Positions 17,192-25,311 of a stretch of 64,000 nucleotides of DNA are shown piece after piece. Numbering within the stretch: the stretch's first letter is position 1; each line of letters starts with the position of its first letter. A program made the translations under genes and the position numbers. The notes beneath the pieces are model-generated. The model had not been told where the DNA came from, searched no databases, and saw only the letters and a program-made list of their open reading frames with translations. The stretch comes from Bradyrhizobium jicamae (GTDB lineage: Bacteria > Pseudomonadota > Alphaproteobacteria > Rhizobiales > Xanthobacteraceae), in contig NZ_JAFCKQ010000001.1 in NCBI RefSeq assembly GCF_018130215.1, positions 310,001-374,000 on the forward strand. Direction: 5' to 3'.

Positions 17192-17854
17192 GTGACATCT
17201 TTCCTTGACCCCTTTATCACGTTCGTTTCGACACATGCCTGGCTGGCCTATTTGACGCTGTTCCTGGCCGCCCTGCTGGAGGCGGTCCCGGTCGTCGGCT
17301 CGCTGGTGCCCGGATCGACCATCATCCTGGCGCTGAGCGCGCTGGTGCCCGGCGGCGAGTTGAAGCTATGGCCGGTGCTCGCGGCGGCCGCGGCCGGTGC
17401 GATGCTCGGCGACGGCACCGCCTTCCTGATCGGCTACCGCAGCCAGCGCGAAATCCTCTCGGCCTGGCCGCTCAACAACTACCCGCGCGTGGTGGCGCAG
17501 AGCGAGGCCTTCTTCAACCGCTGGGGCGTGTTTGCCGTGTTCTTCGCCCGCTTCGTGCCGCCGATCCGTGCCTTCGTGCCGATCACGGCAGGGGCGCTGG
17601 ACATGCCCGCGGCGCGCTTCTTCGCTGTCAATATCCCGGCGATCCTGCTCTGGGCGCCGGCGCACGTGCTGCCTGGCGTGCTTGCCGTTACCGCGCTGCA
17701 CGAGTATGCCGGCCTGCCGCATCACGAGCATGTCGGCAAGCATCTCTGGATGTTCACGGTCGCGGGCACCGCCGTGATCCTGACGCTCGCGGTCTGGACC
17801 ATCCGGCGCCGTCATGGCGGCAGCCTGATCGAGCCGGCACGGTCCGCAGAGTAG
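17192..17854 (+). CDS. DedA-family (VTT domain) membrane protein
   Basis: 220 residues from a GTG codon at 17192. DedA hallmarks are E-x-x-P-V-V-G-S-L-V-P-G near residues 30-42, a second motif FFARFVPPIRAFVPITAGA around residue 112-130, and several membrane helices with the re-entrant pattern of the VTT fold. Family members act as lipid (undecaprenyl-phosphate or phospholipid) transporters or in proton homeostasis; the exact substrate is unassigned. It converges on the HTH-citrate synthase gene with only 3 bases between stops. The 295-base gap upstream to cobS shows no other gene. Confidence 0.9.
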   Translation: MTSFLDPFITFVSTHAWLAYLTLFLAALLEAVPVVGSLVPGSTIILALSALVPGGELKLWPVLAAAAAGAMLGDGTAFLIGYRSQREILSAWPLNNYPRVVAQSEAFFNRWGVFAVFFARFVPPIRAFVPITAGALDMPAARFFAVNIPAILLWAPAHVLPGVLAVTALHEYAGLPHHEHVGKHLWMFTVAGTAVILTLAVWTIRRRHGGSLIEPARSAE

Positions 17855-17857
17855 TCG

Positions 17858-19081
17858 TTACAGGCTGTTGGTCGTTCCGGCTCGCCCGGGCGCCGGGCCG
17901 ACATAACGCGCGCGGGGCCGGATCAGCTTGCCGTGCTGGAGCTGCTCGCTGGCATGCGCGATCCAGCCGACGCAGCGCGCCATCGCAAACAGCGCCAGCT
18001 CGCTGCCCGCAGGCATTCGCAAGGCATGCACCAGCACCGCCAGCGCATAATCGATGTTGACGAATTCGCCGGTTGCTTCCGCGATCCGCTCCGGCACCTC
18101 CCGGGTGAATTTGCGCGGCGCGCCGGCGCGGGTCAGCGCGTCCAGAAGCGAGATCGCGCGCGGATCGCCCTTCTTGTAGACGCCGTGGCCGAAACCGGCG
18201 AAGCGTTCGCCGAGCGCGACGCGCTCGCGAATCACGGGCGCGACGTCGTTGTCGATCATGGTCCTGACCAGACGCGAGGCGAGCACGCCGGCACCTCCAT
18301 GCTTCGGGCCCTTCAGCGCCACGAGACCTGCGATCACCGCGTCGTAGAGATTGAGTTCGGTCGATGCAGCGCATCGCACGGTGAAGGTCGAGGCATTCAG
18401 TTCGTGATCGGCCAGCAGCACCAGAGCGCGGCGGATCAGATCCGGCGCGTGGTTGTTGCCTGGCGTCCAGACCCGCGCGACCTGCTGATGCAACGGCACG
18501 GCCGATGTCGGCGCATTCAGCATGGTCGCGACCAGAAGGCGGAGGATTCGGGCGCCGACCATGGCGCGGCCGTCGGGCGCCCGCGTGAAGGCGCCGGGAT
18601 CGGCGCTCGCCGCCAGCGCCATCACAGCGACGGTACGATCGATCGGCGCCGCGCGTCGTGTGACCTCCGCGATCACGCGCATCTCGTCCGAGACCTGCGG
18701 ACAATTGTCTGACGCGAACGGATCGACGCCGGTGACGTCCCACAGCAAGGTCGCGGTGTGCTCCAGCGTGCCGCGTTCGGCGAGATCGACACAGTTCACC
18801 CCGCGGTAGATCGGCCCCTGCTCGGTGATGGTCGCGATCGCCGAATCCAGCACCGGCAGGTCCGCGTCGAAATTGCGCAGGCCGCGCGGCTCCGGCGACG
18901 GCACCCGGCGCTCTTTCAAGCCCCTGATGTCCTCGGCGCGGTAGCGGTGGCTGCGCGAATCCGGCGACGGCTCGGAGCGGATCAGCCCGCGGCTGACATA
19001 GGCATAGAGGGTCGCCGGCGAGATCGCGAGTTCGGCGGCAGCCTCCCGGGCGGAGAGATACAGCTCGGCGGATTTTTTCAT
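17858..19081 (-). CDS. Citrate synthase-like protein with N-terminal DNA-binding HTH (MerR/excisionase type)
   Basis: 407 residues from ATG 19081 (an upstream in-frame codon at 19099 would run through the dyad). Residues about 5-60 form a winged-HTH of MerR/excisionase type: LSAREAAAELAISPATLYAYVSRGLIR followed by RYRAEDIRGLKERR. The rest is a citrate synthase fold with GPKHGGAG (first active-site His), GFGHGVYKKGDPRA (second His, but the usual Arg of GHR is Gly) and NIDYALA (Asp). Either an enzyme with a regulatory domain or a transcription factor that uses the fold as sensor. It is divergent from a second citrate synthase over a 76-bp gap rich in TTGAT half sites. Confidence 0.9.
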   Translation of the reverse strand: MKKSAELYLSAREAAAELAISPATLYAYVSRGLIRSEPSPDSRSHRYRAEDIRGLKERRVPSPEPRGLRNFDADLPVLDSAIATITEQGPIYRGVNCVDLAERGTLEHTATLLWDVTGVDPFASDNCPQVSDEMRVIAEVTRRAAPIDRTVAVMALAASADPGAFTRAPDGRAMVGARILRLLVATMLNAPTSAVPLHQQVARVWTPGNNHAPDLIRRALVLLADHELNASTFTVRCAASTELNLYDAVIAGLVALKGPKHGGAGVLASRLVRTMIDNDVAPVIRERVALGERFAGFGHGVYKKGDPRAISLLDALTRAGAPRKFTREVPERIAEATGEFVNIDYALAVLVHALRMPAGSELALFAMARCVGWIAHASEQLQHGKLIRPRARYVGPAPGRAGTTNSL

Positions 19082-19082
19082 A

Positions 19083-19109
19083 TTGATTAATATAATCAAG
19101 ATTGATCAA
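19083..19109. promoter_or_regulatory. TTGAT-type dyads between the divergent citrate synthase genes
   Basis: TTGATT-AATAT-AATCAA at 19083-19099 (6-bp arms) and the 8-bp palindrome TTGATCAA at 19102-19109 share one half site. They start 2 bases upstream of the HTH-citrate synthase start codon and lie 49-75 bases upstream of the other gene. Probable binding site for the adjacent HTH protein. Confidence 0.6.
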
Positions 19110-19157
19110 CTCGTCGAGAGGCCCGACCTTTCCACCTGTGAAACAGGAGATCGGGCC

Positions 19158-20252
19158 ATGAATATGCTTCTCACCAAGAGCCAGATCGGTCTGGACGGCG
19201 TTCCCGCCGCCGAGACCGTGTTGAGCCATGTCGACGGCGAGCGCGGCGAATTAATCATCGCCGGCGAGCACGTCGCCGACCTTGCTGGCAAATCGAGCTT
19301 CGAGGGCGTCACCGCACGCCTCTGGAACGGCGCCACCGGCAAGACGCTGAGCGAGGCCAATGTCCGCTCATGCCTCGGCGCCGCCCGCGAACGCGCCTTT
19401 GCCCGCCTGCCGGAACTGCTGCCGGCAACGCGCGGCATGTCGATCGTCGACGGCTTCCGTGCCGCGATCGCGGGCCTGCGCGGCGAGAACGGGTTGGAGC
19501 ATGAGGCGACCATCGTTGGCGCCTTTCCGGTGATCGCGGGCGCACTGGTCCAGCGTGCCCGCGGCGGCGACCCGATCGCGCCGGATCCCAACATCAGCCA
19601 CGCCGCCGATACGCTGCGCATGCTGCTGGGCCGCAAGGCGCCGCCACGCGAGGTCGCAGCCCTCGACGCTTATCTCGTTACGGTCTGCGATCACGGCATG
19701 AACGCATCGACCTTCACCACGCGGGTGATCGCCTCGACCCAGGCCGATCTGTTTGCGGCCATCACCGGCGGCTATTGCGCGCTGACCGGCCCGCTGCATG
19801 GCGGCGCACCGGAGCCGGTACTGGAGATGCTGGATGCGATCGGCGCGCGCGAACGCATCCAGCCCTGGGTCGACGACGCGCTGGCGCGCGGCGAACGGCT
19901 GATGGGATTTGGGCATCGCGTCTATCGTGTGCGCGACCCGCGCGCCGACGTGCTGAAGGCTGCAATCGAGCGGCTGGAGGCCGACGGCGCCGACCTGCCG
20001 TTTGCCGGCGAGGTCGAAGCCTATATCCGCGCAGCATTGCGACGGAAGAATCCAGACCGGCCGCTCGAGACCAATGTCGAGTTCTTCACCGCGATCCTGC
20101 TCGACGCGCTGGAAATCCCGCGGCAGGCGTTCACGCCGATCTTCGCCGTGGCCCGCGCGGCCGGCTGGACCGCGCACGCCCTGGAGCAGCGGCGTACCGG
20201 CCGGCTGATCCGACCGAGTTCGTCCTATGTCGGGGCGGTACCGAAAGGCTGA
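19158..20252 (+). CDS. Citrate synthase / 2-methylcitrate synthase family protein
   Basis: 364 residues from ATG 19158, with AGGAGA about 9 bases upstream; the frame is open further upstream but passes through the operator region. Active-site segments: GPLHGGAPEP (His), GFGHRVYRVRDPRAD (His and Arg) and NVEFFTAILLDAL, where the usual catalytic Asp is Glu, a pattern I recall from CitA-type paralogues. It condenses acetyl-CoA or propionyl-CoA with oxaloacetate; sequence alone does not settle which. The length is shorter than the housekeeping GltA (about 430 residues), so this is probably an accessory enzyme controlled by the divergent HTH protein. Confidence 0.88.
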   Translation: MNMLLTKSQIGLDGVPAAETVLSHVDGERGELIIAGEHVADLAGKSSFEGVTARLWNGATGKTLSEANVRSCLGAARERAFARLPELLPATRGMSIVDGFRAAIAGLRGENGLEHEATIVGAFPVIAGALVQRARGGDPIAPDPNISHAADTLRMLLGRKAPPREVAALDAYLVTVCDHGMNASTFTTRVIASTQADLFAAITGGYCALTGPLHGGAPEPVLEMLDAIGARERIQPWVDDALARGERLMGFGHRVYRVRDPRADVLKAAIERLEADGADLPFAGEVEAYIRAALRRKNPDRPLETNVEFFTAILLDALEIPRQAFTPIFAVARAAGWTAHALEQRRTGRLIRPSSSYVGAVPKG

Positions 20253-20264
20253 CGCGAGAGAACC

Positions 20265-20284
20265 GTAGCCCGGATGGAGCGCAG
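20265..20284. repeat. Truncated GTAGCCCGGA-type repeat
   Basis: A short piece (GTAGCCCGGATGGAGCGCAG) of the palindromic family also present at 51055-51090 and 57853-57882. It fills the convergent gap between the citrate synthase and J-domain genes. Confidence 0.6.
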
Positions 20285-20295
20285 TGCGCGAGCGC

Positions 20296-20934
20296 TCAGG
20301 CCTCGCGCACCACGGTCTTCAGATAGTTGTAAGCCTTGATGATCTCGATCAGGCGATCCTCGGTGGAGCGGTCGCCGCCATTGGCGTCGGGATGGTGCTG
20401 CTTGACCAGCGCCTTGTACTTCGCCTTGACGTCTTCGAGCGTCGCCTCGGCGCCGAGACCCATCACCTGCAGCGCCTTGCGCTCGGCGTTCATCACCTTG
20501 CGCGTCTCGGCCTTGGCCTGCGCGCCCGGACCGGGCCGCCAGCGGCCGCGGCCGTTGAGCTCGGAGAACACGTGGAACGGATCGGACGCGGCGTCGAAAT
20601 CGCCCTCGCCCTTCTTGCTGCCGCTGTTGGCGCCCATCTTCCAGGTCGGGCGATGGCCGGTCAGCGCGTCCTTCTGGTAGCGCGCGACGTCATCCGGATT
20701 CATGCCCTGGAAGAAATTGTAGGACTGGTTGTACTCGCGGACGTGATCGAGACAGAAGTGCCAGTACTCGCGCGAATTCTCGCGGCCCTTCGGCGCGCGG
20801 TGCGCACCCTTGTTCTGGCAGCCGGCCCACTCGCAGGTCACGGCCTGCTCTCCGGCCTGCGCCTGGCGCTTCGCACTCACCTTGGTCGGCTTGATGCGAA
20901 TGGAGTCGAAGAATTTGGATGAATCGATCGGCAT
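20296..20934 (-). CDS. DnaJ-domain (J-domain) protein
   Basis: 212 residues. The C-terminal about 65 residues form a J domain (LQVMGLGAEATLEDVKAKYKALVKQ followed by HHPDANGG), with the HPD tripeptide required to stimulate DnaK ATPase. The N-terminal part has a possible metal-binding set: CEWAGC and HFCLDHVREYN. Type III J-protein: no Gly/Phe region or DnaJ zinc fingers. In alphaproteobacteria this gene commonly sits beside bolA, as here (divergent, 107-bp gap). It probably acts as a specialised co-chaperone; the client is unknown. Confidence 0.93.
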   Translation of the reverse strand: MPIDSSKFFDSIRIKPTKVSAKRQAQAGEQAVTCEWAGCQNKGAHRAPKGRENSREYWHFCLDHVREYNQSYNFFQGMNPDDVARYQKDALTGHRPTWKMGANSGSKKGEGDFDAASDPFHVFSELNGRGRWRPGPGAQAKAETRKVMNAERKALQVMGLGAEATLEDVKAKYKALVKQHHPDANGGDRSTEDRLIEIIKAYNYLKTVVREA

Positions 20935-21041
20935 GCTGTCTTTGACTACGCAATGCGCAATTCTTCAAGTCTTGACATTGCGCAGACCTCGTTTCCCGCT
21001 GCACCATTGACGAAAAGCTGTCACGAACGTAATCCGCCGCC

Positions 21042-21317
21042 ATGAGCACCAAAGACGCTATCATAAACAAGTTGCGTGAAGCTTTCTTGCCGGAAAGCCT
21101 CGACGTCGTCGATGAGTCACATCTGCATGAGGGCCACGCCGGCCACAGGCCCGGCGGCGAGACGCATTTCCGGGTGTATATTGTGTCTCCGGCCTTCGAA
21201 GGGAAGACCCGGATCGAACGTCACCGCATGATAAATGCGGCGCTGGCGCAGGAACTCGCCGGCTCGGTGCATGCGCTGGCGATCCATGCGCATGCAGCCG
21301 GGGAAAAAGCCCGCTAG
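21042..21317 (+). CDS. BolA-family protein
   Basis: 91 residues with the BolA fold signature: an N-terminal helix (IINKLREAF), VVDESHLHEGHAGH containing the His residues used for Fe-S sharing, HFRVYIVSPAFEGKTRIERHRMIN and the C-terminal VHALAIHAHA. BolA proteins bind monothiol glutaredoxins through a shared [2Fe-2S] cluster and also influence gene expression. It is divergent from the J-domain gene. The dithiol glutaredoxin in this window (54767) is not its usual partner. Confidence 0.93.
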   Translation: MSTKDAIINKLREAFLPESLDVVDESHLHEGHAGHRPGGETHFRVYIVSPAFEGKTRIERHRMINAALAQELAGSVHALAIHAHAAGEKAR

Positions 21318-21444
21318 CTCGCGCTTGCCTCAAGACGACGCGGCGGTATTCATCTAGCTTCACAGGATGCCATCGGCGATGGACCCGCTCCCACGGAAGC
21401 GGCTGGCTTTCGATCGCATCGCCATTGATTGAAGGGGCCGCCTG

Positions 21445-21894
21445 ATGATCCCTCGCTGGGCACGAATCCGGTCGGTCGCCGCCGCTGCCGGCCTGCTGCT
21501 GGTTTGCGCGACCGCGCCGGCCCGGGCGCTGGACCTGCCAAGCGCGTTCGTCCAGGAGGTGCTGATCAAGAGCATCCTGGTGTCGCTCAACGACGCGGTC
21601 GCGGCCGACAATTTCACCGTGTTCCACGCCAAGATCTCCAAGCCGTTCCGCGACCAGTTTCCGCCGGACAAGCTGAAGTCGATCTTCAAGGACCTGGTCG
21701 ACAAGCATGCGGTGTTCGATGCCATCGTCGCCAAGCCGATCATTATGGATGAGGACGCCAAGATCGACGACAAGGGCGTGCTGCGGCTGAAAGGTCATTT
21801 CGACACCACGCCCAAGCAGGTGAAGTACCAGCTCGGCTTCATCCCCTCCGACGGCGCGTGGAAGCTCTCGGGCATCACGATCGACATCGAGTGA
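21445..21894 (+). CDS. Conserved hypothetical exported protein
   Basis: 149 residues. Clear Sec signal peptide: RWARIRS then a hydrophobic core AAAAGLLLVCATAPARA, cleaved after ARA at about residue 28. The mature part is alpha/beta with FHAKISKPFRDQFPPDKL and a C-terminal VKYQLGFIPSDGAWKLSGITIDI strand pair, the general shape of NTF2-like or DUF4864-like periplasmic domains; the resemblance is weak. It converges on the CorC-type gene (12 bases between stops). No operon partner. Confidence 0.72.
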   Translation: MIPRWARIRSVAAAAGLLLVCATAPARALDLPSAFVQEVLIKSILVSLNDAVAADNFTVFHAKISKPFRDQFPPDKLKSIFKDLVDKHAVFDAIVAKPIIMDEDAKIDDKGVLRLKGHFDTTPKQVKYQLGFIPSDGAWKLSGITIDIE

Positions 21895-21906
21895 AACCAT
21901 GCCGGG

Positions 21907-23217
21907 CTAGAACGCGGTCCCGGCGCGCTTCGGCTTCTTCTCGTCGAGCTCCGTCCCCTCGCGCGGCACGGCGACGATGCGCAGTGCGGTGATGCGGTTG
22001 CGCTCGCGGCGGAGCACGCGGAAACGGAAGCCGTGGAAGGTGAAGCTCTGGCCGCGCTCGGGGATCGAGCGTGCCTCGTGGATCACGAGGCCGGCGACCG
22101 TGGTCGCCTCCTCGTCCGGCAGGCTCCAGTCCATCGCGCGGTTGAGATCGCGGATCGGCACCGAGCCGTCGACCACGACCGAACCGTCCGGCTGGGCGCG
22201 CACGCCGGCGACCACGACGTCGTGCTCGTCGGAGATGTCGCCGACGATCTCCTCCAGAATGTCCTCCAGCGTCACCATGCCTTCGACCTCGCCATATTCG
22301 TCGACGACCAGGGCGAAGTGGGTCTTGCGGCGGCGGAATGCCTTGAGCTGCTCTGACACCGGGCGCATCTCCGGCACGAACCAGGGCGGCAACGCGATCG
22401 ACGACACGTCGATGCCTGACATGTCGCCTTCATTGGCGCGGATGGCACGCAGCAGATCCTTGGCGTGCAGCACGCCGACGATGTTCTCCGGCTTCTCCCG
22501 CCACAGCGGGATGCGGGTGTATTCGCTCGCCAGCACCTCGCGCACCAGTTCCTCCGGCGGCAGGTCGGCATTGACCGTGGTCATCTCGGTGCGATGGACC
22601 ATCACGTCGGAGACCTGCAGCTCGCGCAGGTCCAGGAGACCGCCGAGCATGTCGCGGTCCTGCTTCTCGACCTTGCCCTCCTTGTGCAGCAGGTCGACCG
22701 CGCCGCGCAGGCGCTCGGTCGGCGACAGGATCGCCTGATGCGCGCCGACCTTGATTCCGAGCAGCCTCATCAGCGCCAGCACGATGGCCTCGATGACGGT
22801 CAGGAGCGGTCCGAGCAGGAGGATCGTGAGCCGCATCGGCCGCGCGACCAGGAGCGAGATGCGGTCGGGCGCATTGATGGCGATCGTCTTGGGCAGCACT
22901 TCCGCGAACACCACGACCAGGACGGTCATGACGGCGGTGGCGTAGAGCACGCCGACGTCACCGAACCAGGCGGTGAAGACCCCGGTCGCCAGCGCCGAGG
23001 CGCCGATATTGGCGATATTGTTGCCGAGCAGCAGCGCGCCGATCATGCGCTCGCGCATCTCGATCAGCTTCGAGACGACACTGGCCTCGCCATTGCCCTG
23101 CTTCGACAGCCGCAGCATGCTGCCGCGCGAGGCGCCGGTCAGCGCCGTCTCGCTCGCCGCGAAGAAGGCGGAAAGCAGGAGACAGCCCAGGACGATCGAG
23201 AAGGTGAACCAGCCCAC
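21907..23217 (-). CDS. Hemolysin-family CNNM/CBS-domain membrane protein (HlyC/CorC type)
   Basis: 436 residues. Residues 1-190 are the CNNM (DUF21) transmembrane domain with FFAASETALTGASRG near residue 19, then a CBS pair (about 205-330, with VMVHRTEMTTVNADLP and FALVVDEYGEVEGMVTLEDILEEIVGDI) and a C-terminal CorC_HlyC domain. Family members are implicated in Mg2+/Co2+ export or magnesium homeostasis; the old name hemolysin is not a functional assignment. It follows aroB on the same strand with a 16-base gap, so it probably shares the aroK-aroB transcript. Confidence 0.92.
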   Translation of the reverse strand: MGWFTFSIVLGCLLLSAFFAASETALTGASRGSMLRLSKQGNGEASVVSKLIEMRERMIGALLLGNNIANIGASALATGVFTAWFGDVGVLYATAVMTVLVVVFAEVLPKTIAINAPDRISLLVARPMRLTILLLGPLLTVIEAIVLALMRLLGIKVGAHQAILSPTERLRGAVDLLHKEGKVEKQDRDMLGGLLDLRELQVSDVMVHRTEMTTVNADLPPEELVREVLASEYTRIPLWREKPENIVGVLHAKDLLRAIRANEGDMSGIDVSSIALPPWFVPEMRPVSEQLKAFRRRKTHFALVVDEYGEVEGMVTLEDILEEIVGDISDEHDVVVAGVRAQPDGSVVVDGSVPIRDLNRAMDWSLPDEEATTVAGLVIHEARSIPERGQSFTFHGFRFRVLRRERNRITALRIVAVPREGTELDEKKPKRAGTAF

Positions 23218-23233
23218 TGATTTGATCCGTGGT

Positions 23234-24376
23234 TTAGGCCTTCAGCTTGGCTTGCAGGAAGTCGCGCACCAGCGACGGCTCGACATTGTTTGAAATCACG
23301 GCGCGGCCGACGGCCTCCAGCAGGATGAAGGTGAGCCTGCCGCGCTTGACCTTTTTATCCTGGGCCATCAGCGCCAGCAGTGCGTCGGCGTCGGCGAGGC
23401 CCTCCTGGGCGAAGCCCGCGATGTCCTGCAGGCGCGTCGGCAAGCCTACCGCGGCAAGATGACGTTCGATCCGCGCCGCATCGTCTGGCGAGATCATGCC
23501 AAGCCCGGCGGAGAATTGCGCAGCGAGCACCATTCCGACCGAGACGCCTTCGCCATGGAACAGGCGATCCGAGAAGCCGGTCGCGGCTTCCAGCGCATGG
23601 CCGAAGGTGTGGCCGAGATTGAGCAGCGCGCGCTCGCCGGTCTCGCGCTCGTCGCGCGAGACTACGCCTGCCTTGGCGCGGCAGGAGGTCGCGATCGCAT
23701 GCTCGCGCGCCGCGCCGCCCGCGAAGATGTCGGCATGATTGGTCTCGAGCCAGGCGAAGAAGGCCTCGTCGCCGAGGATGCCGTATTTGGCGACCTCGGC
23801 ATAACCGGCGCGGAACTGGCGCGGCGACAGCGTGTCGAGCACGGACGTGTCGGCAATGACAAGCACCGGCTGATGGAATGAACCGATCAGGTTCTTGCCC
23901 TGCGGCGAGTTGATACCGGTCTTGCCGCCCACGGAGGAATCGACCTGCGCCAGCAGCGAGGTCGGCACCTGCACGAAGTCGACGCCTCGGCGCAGGATCG
24001 CAGCGGCAAAGCCCGCGAGATCGCCGACCACGCCGCCGCCAAGCGCGATCACGAGATCATTGCGCTCGATCCTGGCCGCGATCAGCGCTTCGCTGACCTG
24101 CGACAGTCCGGCATAGCTCTTGGAGCCCTCGCCTTCCTCGACGACGATCCGCGCCGTCGGCACGCCTGCGGCGGCGAGCGACGCTTCGGTCGGCTCGAGC
24201 CAGTGCTTCGCAACCGTGCGGTCGGTGACGATGGCGGTGCGAACGCCGGGCCGCAGCGCCGCGATCCGCGCGCCGAGCGAGGCCAGCACGTCGCGGCCGA
24301 TGACGATGTCATAGGCACGGTCGCCGAGCGCGACATCGACGGTGACATCAGCGGAATGTTTCAGAGGCGCAGTCAT
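23234..24376 (-). CDS. aroB: 3-dehydroquinate synthase
   Basis: 380 residues from ATG 24376; an upstream in-frame codon at 24457 lies inside aroK. AroB converts DAHP to 3-dehydroquinate (shikimate pathway step 2) using NAD+ and a divalent metal. Family motifs: VVEEGEGSKSYAGL (usual GExxK), IALGGGVVGDLAGFAA, QVPTSLLAQVDSSVGGKTGIN, the metal-ligand stretch LNLGHTFGHALE and HGEGVSVGMV. It follows aroK with an 11-base gap, and the CorC-type gene comes next. Confidence 0.96.
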   Translation of the reverse strand: MTAPLKHSADVTVDVALGDRAYDIVIGRDVLASLGARIAALRPGVRTAIVTDRTVAKHWLEPTEASLAAAGVPTARIVVEEGEGSKSYAGLSQVSEALIAARIERNDLVIALGGGVVGDLAGFAAAILRRGVDFVQVPTSLLAQVDSSVGGKTGINSPQGKNLIGSFHQPVLVIADTSVLDTLSPRQFRAGYAEVAKYGILGDEAFFAWLETNHADIFAGGAAREHAIATSCRAKAGVVSRDERETGERALLNLGHTFGHALEAATGFSDRLFHGEGVSVGMVLAAQFSAGLGMISPDDAARIERHLAAVGLPTRLQDIAGFAQEGLADADALLALMAQDKKVKRGRLTFILLEAVGRAVISNNVEPSLVRDFLQAKLKA

Positions 24377-24387
24377 GCGGGTCGCAC

Positions 24388-25005
24388 TCAATCCGTTCTG
24401 GTTGGTTCGTCGGCCGGCCGCGCGCCGCACAGATGCGCATGCAAGGCCTCGAGGCATTCTTCGACGATGCGGTCGTGCGGGACGTCGCGCGAGGCGATCG
24501 TCAGGTCGGCATTGCGGTAAACCGGCTCGCGCTCGCCGAGCAGGCGGTTGACGGTCGCCTCCGGATCGGCGGTCTGCAGCAACGGGCGATCGGCGCGGCG
24601 ACGAACCCGGCGCATGATGACGTCGGGGTCGGCCTTGAGCCAGATCGAGACCGCTCGCTCCCGAATCCGGTTGCGGGTCTCCTGTCGCATGAAAGCGCCG
24701 CCGCCGGTCGCCAGCACGACCGGCCCGCTGTCGAGGATGCGCGCGATCACCCTCGCCTCGCCGTCGCGGAAATACGCCTCGCCATGGATCTCGAAGATAT
24801 CGGGGATCGACATGCCGGCCGCCGTCTCGATCTCGGTATCGGCGTCGGTGAAGGGCAGATGCAGGCGCGCCGCCATCCGCCGTCCAATGGTCGACTTGCC
24901 GGCGCCCATCATGCCGACCAGCACGATCGACCGCGGCCCCAGCACGGCCGCGATGTCGGCCTCCAGGGTCGGGTGGGTCGGTGCCGGTACGGCGGTCTCG
25001 GACAT
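24388..25005 (-). CDS. aroK: Shikimate kinase
   Basis: 205 residues from ATG 25005 (the frame is open one TTG codon further). Walker A GMMGAGKST at 31-39; the shikimate-binding Asp in FTDADTEIE; GGGAFM; and the adenine/lid region RRRADRPLL. It phosphorylates shikimate at the 3-hydroxyl with ATP. The N-terminal about 20 residues extend the E. coli-type enzyme, as is usual in rhizobia. It is the first gene of the aroK-aroB-CorC transcript and is divergent from the 48-aa membrane peptide and xerD. Confidence 0.95.
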   Translation of the reverse strand: MSETAVPAPTHPTLEADIAAVLGPRSIVLVGMMGAGKSTIGRRMAARLHLPFTDADTEIETAAGMSIPDIFEIHGEAYFRDGEARVIARILDSGPVVLATGGGAFMRQETRNRIRERAVSIWLKADPDVIMRRVRRRADRPLLQTADPEATVNRLLGEREPVYRNADLTIASRDVPHDRIVEECLEALHAHLCGARPADEPTRTD

Positions 25006-25148
25006 CAAAAAGCTCGGTTATCGGGACGAATTGTCGGAATTCGGGTCACCTATACTACCCCCGGCGATACCGTTACCAGCGACTCTTGCAACGGCGCAGG
25101 GAACATGTTGGATGATTTCATTGGTTAATTTGCCCTCTGAGCCCCTCA

Positions 25149-25295
25149 ATGCCCAGCTTGTTCCGCTTCCTGTCGGTCGTCGCCGTGATTTTCGGCATCG
25201 GCTACGGCGTCGTCTATGCGCTGGCGAATTTCGTGCACCCGAAGCCGCGGGAAATGACGCTGACCATCCCACCGGATAAGTTCCTCAAGAAATAG
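25149..25295 (+). CDS. 48-residue membrane peptide between aroK and xerD
   Basis: Open frame ATG 25149 to TAG 25295. It begins MPSLFRFLSVV, has one membrane helix at about residues 4-27 (rich in Val, Ile, Gly, Tyr) and ends in a basic tail, EMTLTIPPDKFLKK. I recall peptides of this shape at the same place in other rhizobia, sometimes mislabelled as histidine kinase; this one has no kinase feature. It ends 16 bases before xerD and is probably co-transcribed with it. Function unknown. Confidence 0.7.
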   Translation: MPSLFRFLSVVAVIFGIGYGVVYALANFVHPKPREMTLTIPPDKFLKK

Positions 25296-25311
25296 CCGCT
25301 AGGGTCCTGGC

